Source: Selenomonadaceae bacterium (GTDB lineage: Bacteria; Bacillota; Negativicutes; Selenomonadales; Selenomonadaceae). Taken from it: a stretch of DNA of 12,945 nucleotides. Location: contig JAEEGN010000037.1 of the NCBI GenBank assembly GCA_016280345.1, positions 1 through 12,945 on the forward strand, written 5' to 3'. This document shows, one piece after another, positions 8,134-12,945 of this stretch (its first letter is position 1; each line of letters starts with the position of its first letter). The notes beneath the pieces are model-generated. The model saw nothing but the letters and a program-made list of their open reading frames with translations. It made no database searches and was not told the origin of the DNA. The position numbers and the translations under genes were made by a program.

Positions 8134-9375
8134 ATGTACTACTATTCTTCGATTGGCCTGCTCGCCGCGGTCATCCTCATGATCGAGAACCATGATATCC
8201 TCTTGGGGCGCAGCGGCAGCCAGAATCTTCCCGCCATCGGGATTTACCGGCGATTCCTGTTCGCCGTCCTGATCTATTACGTTACGGACGTGCTGTGGGG
8301 CATCTTCGACAGCCTGCATCTTTCCTCGCTGCTCTTCGCGGATACCATCATCTACTTCGCCGCCATGGCCTATGGCGTGCTGTGCTGGACCCAATACGTG
8401 GTTACGTATCTGGCCGAGGGGAACGCGTTCAGCCGCTTCCTCTTCCGGGCCGGACGCGTCTTCTTCCTGGTGTCCATGACGGCCATTGCCTTCAACTGCT
8501 TCATGCCCGTCGTGTTCTGGATCTCGGCCGACGGCGCCTATCAGGCCTATGGGCCCCGGTACGCCATCCTGATCTTCCAGATCCTGCTGCTCCTCCTGAC
8601 GTCGGGCTACGCGATTCGCGCGATGCGGCAGACGTCAAGCGAGGACAGGAAGCGGAAACGGTATCGGACCATCGGCCTGTTCGGAATGGTGACGGCGTTG
8701 CTCCTCACCATCCAGCTGGACTATCCGCTCCTGCCGCTCTATTCGGTTGGATACATGTTGGGAACGAGTCTGCTGCATACCTTCGTGGTCAGCGATGAGA
8801 AAGAAGACTACCGGCGCGAACTGCTGGCGTCTCTGCGGCGGGAAAAAGACCAGCACGAGGAGCTGAAATCCGCCTGGCAGCTCGCGTACCGGGATCCCCT
8901 CACGGGCGTGAAAAGCAAGCTGGCCTATGTGGAGATGGAAAACCGGACGGATGACCGGATCGCGGCCCGGTCGGCCACGGACTTCGCGGTCGCGGTCTTT
9001 GACCTGAACGGCCTGAAGGATATCAACGACAAGCGGGGGCACGAAGTGGGCGACCAGTTCATCATCCGGGCGGCCCGGCTCATCTGCCTCCATTTCAAGC
9101 ACAGCCCCGTATTCCGCGTCGGCGGGGACGAATTCGCCGTGCTGCTGGAAGGCCCCGATTTCGAGAACCGGCATGACCTCCAGCGTCGCTTTGATCAGCT
9201 TATGGACGCGCCGACGGAAGAAGACCCGGTGATCGTCGCCATGGGCCTGGCGGAATACCGGCAGGCCCAGGACATCAGCTTCAACCAGGTCTTTGAGCGG
9301 GCCGATCTCCAGATGTACCAGCGCAAGCGGGCGTTGAAGGAACGGGAGGAAACACCGCCGGAGACGGAACCATAG
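8134..9375 (+). CDS. membrane-bound GGDEF diguanylate cyclase
   Basis: This probably makes cyclic di-GMP from two GTP at the inner face of the cytoplasmic membrane. With the start used here it has 413 residues. The first 230 or so hold about six or seven hydrophobic segments, rich in Tyr/Phe/Leu and not a family I can name. A charged linker (EKEDYRRELLASLRREKDQ) that may be a short coiled coil follows. The C-terminal GGDEF domain has RDPLTGVKSK, FDLNGLKDINDKRGHEVGD and an intact GGDEF at 330-334, so catalysis is expected. No RxxD inhibitory site is seen just before GGDEF, and no EAL domain is present. The start is uncertain: ATG 8134 has GGAGG 12 bases upstream, ATG 8095 (13 more residues) has GGGAG at better spacing, and TTG 8038 is possible. 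The gene is flanked by its own promoter and appears monocistronic. Confidence 0.92.
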   Translation: MYYYSSIGLLAAVILMIENHDILLGRSGSQNLPAIGIYRRFLFAVLIYYVTDVLWGIFDSLHLSSLLFADTIIYFAAMAYGVLCWTQYVVTYLAEGNAFSRFLFRAGRVFFLVSMTAIAFNCFMPVVFWISADGAYQAYGPRYAILIFQILLLLLTSGYAIRAMRQTSSEDRKRKRYRTIGLFGMVTALLLTIQLDYPLLPLYSVGYMLGTSLLHTFVVSDEKEDYRRELLASLRREKDQHEELKSAWQLAYRDPLTGVKSKLAYVEMENRTDDRIAARSATDFAVAVFDLNGLKDINDKRGHEVGDQFIIRAARLICLHFKHSPVFRVGGDEFAVLLEGPDFENRHDLQRRFDQLMDAPTEEDPVIVAMGLAEYRQAQDISFNQVFERADLQMYQRKRALKEREETPPETEP

Positions 9376-9385
9376 CGCCTCCCGC

Positions 9386-9443
9386 GGGCGTCTTCCCCCG
9401 CCGGACGCCCTGGGACAGTTCTGCGGGAAGTGCGTCCCATTTT
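9386..9443 (+). terminator. probable terminator region after the GGDEF gene
   Basis: Two hairpins follow the stop codon. GGGCGTC (9386-9392) pairs with GACGCCC (9404-9410) but has no T-run. Next, TGGGAC (9411-9416) pairs with GTCCCA (9434-9439), with inner TTC/GAA pairing, followed by TTTT at 9440-9443. The second is the better terminator candidate. It also resembles short palindromic intergenic repeats carrying GGGACAG, so the function is not settled. Confidence 0.5.
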
Positions 9444-9455
9444 GGCGTTTTCCTG

Positions 9456-9484
9456 TGGACGAAAGCCGAAAAAAAGACTACAAT
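9456..9484 (+). promoter_or_regulatory. candidate sigma-A-type promoter of sucCD
   Basis: TACAAT (9479-9484) matches five of six -10 positions. TGGACG (9456-9461), 17 bases upstream, matches four of six -35 positions. Initiation near 9491 gives a leader of about 135 bases ahead of sucC. Confidence 0.6.
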
Positions 9485-9490
9485 AGAGGA

Positions 9491-9625
9491 TAGGAATCAG
9501 CCGGCGGCATTCGCTGCCGGCCTTTCCCCGGAAGAGCCGGAAAAGAGCCTGCACAGCAGGCGATGCTCAGATAAAACGCCATACCGTTCAAATCTGGGCA
9601 AAGAATCAGACAGGGAGGCTAGTCT
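9491..9625 (+). promoter_or_regulatory. structured 5' leader of sucCD
   Basis: The leader contains a 9-bp hairpin close to the inferred start, GCCGGCGGC (9500-9508) with GCTGCCGGC (9513-9521) and a four-base loop. A second hairpin is GCCTGC-ACA-GCAGGC (9547-9561). The first is followed only by CTTTCCCC, so it is a poor terminator. mRNA protection or attenuation is possible. I could not match it to a known riboswitch. The sucC ribosome site GGGAGG (9613-9618) sits seven bases before the ATG. Confidence 0.45.
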
Positions 9626-10816
9626 ATGAACATCCACGAGTACCAAAGCAAACAGATCCTCCGCGAGTTCGGCGTCAAAGTGCCGAACGGCAAGGCGGCG
9701 TTCAGCCCGGAAGAGGCGGCGCGCATCGCGAAGGACCTCGGATCCCCTGTTGTCGTGGTCAAGGCGCAGATCCACGCCGGCGGCCGCGGCAAAGCGGGCG
9801 GCGTCAAGCTGGCCAAGAGCATTGAGGAAGTCAAGTCCTACGCCTCGGAGCTTCTGGGCAAGGTCCTGGTCACGCACCAGACCGGCCCCGAGGGCAAACA
9901 GGTGAACCGCCTCCTGATCGAGGAAGGATCCAACATCGAGAAAGAGTTTTATCTGGGCTTCGCCATCGACCGCAAGACGGCGCAGGTCGTCATGATGGGC
10001 TCCACCGAGGGCGGCATGGAAATCGAGCAGGTCGCCGCGGAAACCCCGGAGAAAATCTTCAAGGAATACATCGACCCGATGACAGGCCTGATGCCCTTCC
10101 AGACGCGCCGCATGGCCTTCAACCTGAAGCTCAAGCCGGAGGTCCAGAGCAAAGCGGCGAAGTTCATGGACGCCCTTTACAAACTGTTCATCGCCAAAGA
10201 CTGCTCACTGGCGGAAATCAATCCGCTGGTGGTGACGAAAGAGGGCGAAGTCATGGCCCTCGACGCCAAACTGAACTTCGATGACAGCGCCCTCTACCGC
10301 CATCCGGAAATCGAAGCCCTGCGTGACGAGACCGAGGAAGACCCGAAGGAGCGGGCGGCGGCGAAAGCCTCGCTCTCCTACGTCAACCTCGGCGGCGACG
10401 TGGCCTGCATGGTCAACGGCGCCGGCCTGGCCATGGCGACGGTGGACATCATCAAATACTACGGCGGCGAGCCGGCGAACTTCCTCGACGTGGGCGGCGA
10501 CTCCACCGTCGAGAAAATCGCCGAAGCCTTCCGCATCATGCAGTCGGACGATCAGGTCCACAGCGTCTTCGTCAACATCTTCGGCGGCATCAATAAATGC
10601 GACGTCATCGCCGCCGGCATCGTCGAAGCGGCCAAGGTCGTGGGCCTCCGCGTGCCGGTCATCGCGCGTCTCGACGGCACCAACGTCGACGCCGGACGCA
10701 AGATCCTGAAGGAAGCCAACGTCCCCGGCGTCTATATGGCGGAGAAGATGGAAGAAGGCGCGAAGCAGGCCGTCGAGCTTGCCAAGCAGCACAAGGCGAA
10801 TACCTGGAAAGCCTGA
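9626..10816 (+). CDS. sucC: succinyl-CoA synthetase (ADP-forming), beta subunit
   Basis: This is the nucleotide- and succinate-binding subunit of succinyl-CoA synthetase (EC 6.2.1.5), which interconverts succinyl-CoA, ADP and phosphate with succinate, CoA and ATP. It has 396 residues (E. coli about 388). The ATP-grasp half opens with MNIHEYQSKQILREFGV and carries K46 and GGRGKAGGVK (52-61). The metal-binding block SLAEINPLVV follows. The C-terminal ligase domain shows VNGAGLAMATVD, NFLDVGGDSTVEKIAEAF, NIFGGI and RLDGTNVDAGRKIL. The start has a strong GGGAGG site. Its stop overlaps the sucD ribosome site, and sucD begins 13 bases later, so the two are co-transcribed. In a fermentative anaerobe the pair may serve succinate activation in a propionate pathway rather than a full TCA cycle; that is an inference. 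Confidence 0.97.
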   Translation: MNIHEYQSKQILREFGVKVPNGKAAFSPEEAARIAKDLGSPVVVVKAQIHAGGRGKAGGVKLAKSIEEVKSYASELLGKVLVTHQTGPEGKQVNRLLIEEGSNIEKEFYLGFAIDRKTAQVVMMGSTEGGMEIEQVAAETPEKIFKEYIDPMTGLMPFQTRRMAFNLKLKPEVQSKAAKFMDALYKLFIAKDCSLAEINPLVVTKEGEVMALDAKLNFDDSALYRHPEIEALRDETEEDPKERAAAKASLSYVNLGGDVACMVNGAGLAMATVDIIKYYGGEPANFLDVGGDSTVEKIAEAFRIMQSDDQVHSVFVNIFGGINKCDVIAAGIVEAAKVVGLRVPVIARLDGTNVDAGRKILKEANVPGVYMAEKMEEGAKQAVELAKQHKANTWKA

Positions 10817-10829
10817 GGAGGATTGAGCG

Positions 10830-11735
<906 letters not shown>

Positions 11736-11772
11736 GGAATCCTCCCTACTGACGGACAGAATATCGGAAAGC

Positions 11773-11806
11773 AAAGGCCGCTCTCAAATTCCGGGGGCGG
11801 CCTTTT
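11773..11806 (+). terminator. rho-independent terminator of sucCD
   Basis: AAAGGCCGC (11773-11781) pairs perfectly with GCGGCCTTT (11797-11805) around a 15-base loop. The T-run is 11803-11806. Confidence 0.88.
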
Positions 11807-11825
11807 GACTGGGGAAGCGGCAGGC

Positions 11826-11883
11826 GTTTTTCCCTGTTTGCTGCTAAAATATCAGGGGACAGCAGCCAGGGACAGAAAAAAAC
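11826..11883. repeat. long imperfect inverted repeat, intergenic
   Basis: TCCCTG (11831-11836) pairs with CAGGGA (11867-11872), and GCTGCT (11840-11845) with AGCAGC (11861-11866). A GTTTTT before the left arm can pair with the AAAAAAAC after the right arm. A TTT bulge on one arm and a CAG bulge on the other interrupt the stem. Two near-copies of CAGGG(G)ACAG (11853-11862 and 11867-11875) lie within it. It could be a remnant of a small palindromic mobile element or a structured RNA. I see no protein-coding potential. Confidence 0.5.
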
Positions 11884-11951
11884 GATTTGAACGGAGCGGC
11901 CCTTCACCGCCACAAATCCTCGCTGTCAGAGCGATGGCGAGAAATAATAAG

Positions 11952-11990
11952 GGACCTCTTAGTGATTAATTGCTAAGAGGTCCTTAACTT
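11952..11990. terminator. terminator-like hairpin, possibly bidirectional
   Basis: GGACCTCTTAG (11952-11962) pairs perfectly over 11 bp with CTAAGAGGTCC (11973-11983) around a 10-base AT-rich loop. TTAACTTTT follows on the + strand. The A/T-rich flank AAATAATAA on the other side supplies a T-rich tail on the minus strand. It comes about 145 bases after the sucCD terminator, so its own transcript is unclear. Confidence 0.65.
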
Positions 11991-12013
11991 TTGGGCGAAT
12001 TTTACGATATATA
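11984..12013 (+). promoter_or_regulatory. possible promoter of the EF-hand gene
   Basis: TTAACT (11984-11989) and TATATA (12008-12013) are 18 bases apart and overlap the tail of the preceding hairpin. Initiation near 12020 would leave a leader of about 60 bases. The match is modest. Confidence 0.4.
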
Positions 12014-12079
12014 GAGTAGAGGAAGAATCCATCCCCCACGGGGAAAAAAGGCGGAAGCCGGGCGGAAGGAGGAACGGGC

Positions 12080-12592
12080 ATGAATCTCATCAGACAAGTG
12101 GCGTCGGTCGGCGGGATGCTGACGTCGTCCTCGGAAAAGCGACAGCGGGAGAAAAAGAACACCGGCAATCTGCGGGCGGACTTCGCGGCGGCGCTGCTGG
12201 CGGCGGAGGAACGGCAGGCGGAGAGCGCGATGGAAAAAGCGGCGGACGCGGACGGCGACGGGGTGCTTTCCCTGGAGGAACGCAACACCCTGGCGCGTAT
12301 GGAAGCCTTTGAAACGGTGACGGAATACTACGACAAAGTCGCGGCGCGTCGGGCCGCCCGGGCCGCGCAGGCCACCATGGACGGCCGCCACGTCCCCATG
12401 AGCGAGACGCTGCGCCGCGTCCTCGGCGACGGCTCGGTGCTGACCACGACCACCGAAGACGGCCACCTCACGGCCCAGTCCATCGACCGCCCCCTCTTCC
12501 GCCTCGTTCCCGACGCCGCCCAGCCCCGCTCCCTGACCGGCCGCCCCGCGCTGAAATGGACGGCCCGCGCCCCCTATCTCGGCGGCTCCTAG
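12080..12592 (+). CDS. small protein with one canonical EF-hand loop, function unknown
   Basis: I do not recognise this 170-residue protein. Residues 56-67 read DADGDGVLSLEE, a textbook 12-residue EF-hand loop with ligands at D56, D58, D60, S64 and E67, so Ca2+ binding is likely. It is flanked by an Ala/Glu-rich helix (about 31-55) and a second helix (about 66-97, Ala/Arg-rich). The segment around 99-130 contains GDGSVLTTTTEDGHLTAQS, which looks beta-like. No signal peptide or membrane segment is evident, so it appears cytoplasmic unless exported by another route. The ATG has an ideal AAGGAGG (12066-12072) seven bases upstream. Its good ribosome site, own terminator and codon use like its neighbours argue that it is real. 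It appears monocistronic. A similar intact loop also occurs in dockerin-like and signalling proteins, but only one copy is present here. Confidence 0.8.
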   Translation: MNLIRQVASVGGMLTSSSEKRQREKKNTGNLRADFAAALLAAEERQAESAMEKAADADGDGVLSLEERNTLARMEAFETVTEYYDKVAARRAARAAQATMDGRHVPMSETLRRVLGDGSVLTTTTEDGHLTAQSIDRPLFRLVPDAAQPRSLTGRPALKWTARAPYLGGS

Positions 12593-12597
12593 CAACC

Positions 12598-12649
12598 AAC
12601 CGCCCCCGGCTCCCCACACAATCGCGGGAGCCGGGGGCGGTTCGCTTTT
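12598..12649 (+). terminator. very strong terminator after the EF-hand gene
   Basis: A 17-bp perfect stem, AACCGCCCCCGGCTCCC (12598-12614) with GGGAGCCGGGGGCGGTT (12626-12642), encloses an 11-base loop. It is followed by CGC and TTTT (12646-12649), six bases after the EF-hand stop codon. Confidence 0.88.
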
Positions 12650-12695
12650 GGCGGGGGACGAGAGTCAGGCGAAAAATCCGCGTGTTGGCGGGGCT

Positions 12696-12724
12696 TTGCC
12701 AAGCGCTTTGTCGTGTGGTATGAT
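12696..12724 (+). promoter_or_regulatory. extended -10 promoter of the McrB-like gene
   Basis: TTGCCA (12696-12701, five of six matches) and TATGAT (12719-12724, five of six) are 17 bases apart, with a TG at 12716-12717 one base before the -10. Initiation near 12731 gives a short leader of about 28 bases. Confidence 0.78.
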
Positions 12725-12758
12725 AGGATTGAACAAATGTCCGGGAGGGTCTTTGGCT

Positions 12759-12945
12759 ATGGAGGCAGGATTATTCAGATCGGAAGAATCGGGCGGCTTG
12801 CGAAACGCGTTCCTTCGTCTTATGGAGGAATACGACGCGGCGAAACACGACAGCTTTGCCAATCATCCCTTGGGGTACTTTGTGCGCAATACGATTCCTG
12901 ACCTTATTATTGATACGGATATTGTTGATCCGGATAAATATAAAG
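12759..12945 (+). CDS. MrcB/DUF3578-like N-terminal domain protein, 3' end outside window
   Basis: Only the first 62 codons are present. The protein opens MEAGLFRSEE and runs through FLRLMEEYDAAKHDSFA, HPLGYFVRNTIPDL and IVDPDKYKV. This pattern (helix with EY..AK...F..HPL, then F(I/V)RN.(I/L)P, then a D..(R/K)YKV strand) fits the start of the N-terminal specificity domain found in McrB-like type IV restriction proteins (MrcB_N, DUF3578). The family assignment is from memory of the domain and rests on a short segment. GGGAGGG (12743-12749) sits nine bases before the ATG. By hand count the visible part is about 47 % GC against roughly 60 % in the neighbours, with TTA, AGA and ATT codons that are rare upstream, which suggests acquired DNA. 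Whether a GTPase, a nuclease or other defence domain follows cannot be seen. Confidence 0.65.
   Translation, partial: MEAGLFRSEESGGLRNAFLRLMEEYDAAKHDSFANHPLGYFVRNTIPDLIIDTDIVDPDKYK

Noticed and set aside
11885..11950. Possible tRNA or tRNA remnant near the hairpin
   Set aside because: No T-loop (GGTTCGA-type) sequence, anticodon arm or acceptor pairing could be assembled.
12002..12619. A 205-codon open frame on the minus strand opposite the EF-hand gene
   Set aside because: The + strand gene has an ideal ribosome site, a canonical EF-hand loop and a terminator. The minus frame begins inside the terminator stem and shows no domain.
12713..12901. A 62-codon complete frame overlapping the right-edge gene
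   Set aside because: It begins within the extended -10 promoter and lacks a ribosome site. The frame from 12759 has a good ribosome site, stays open to the edge and matches a domain.

Overview
The window is about 60 % GC by eye and reads as a chromosomal segment of an anaerobic Firmicute, most likely of the class Negativicutes (diderm Firmicutes). This placement is an inference. The RNA polymerase subunits are Firmicute-like, without the large proteobacterial insertions. A one-step meso-diaminopimelate dehydrogenase lies next to an HD hydrolase, and a sucCD pair fits the succinate/methylmalonyl-CoA metabolism common in that class. I do not assign a genus.

Layout, all genes on the + strand. 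1-1734: 3' part of rpoB, ending in a very acidic tail. 1735-1863: spacer with two hairpins. 1864-5886: rpoC with a TTG start, closed by a strong terminator at 5951-5992. 6061-7624: two-gene unit of an HD-superfamily hydrolase and diaminopimelate dehydrogenase, closed by a terminator at 7701-7746. 7747-7981: GC-rich non-coding stretch leading to a good sigma-A-type promoter. 8134-9375: membrane-bound GGDEF diguanylate cyclase. 9376-9625: hairpins, a promoter and a structured leader. 9626-11735: sucC-sucD, closed by a terminator at 11773-11806. 11807-12079: structured non-coding stretch with a long imperfect inverted repeat and a bidirectional terminator-like hairpin. 12080-12592: small unrecognised protein with one canonical EF-hand loop, followed by a 17-bp-stem terminator. 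12696-12945: strong extended -10 promoter and the first 62 codons of a gene that looks like the N-terminal domain of McrB-like (MrcB/DUF3578) restriction proteins.

Most of the window is core machinery: transcription (RpoB/RpoC), cell-wall precursor and lysine supply (Ddh), signalling (c-di-GMP) and central carbon metabolism (succinyl-CoA synthetase). Each unit is bounded by its own terminator and mostly its own promoter, so they appear to be independent transcription units. Exceptions are the rpoBC pair, the HD-ddh pair and the sucCD pair. The composition falls to roughly 47 % GC in the last 187 bases, so the right edge may be the start of an acquired defence region.

The two points most worth follow-up are an insertion in RpoC, which looks like a threefold tandem repeat of a small module between the cysteines of its second zinc site, and the truncated McrB-like gene at the right edge.
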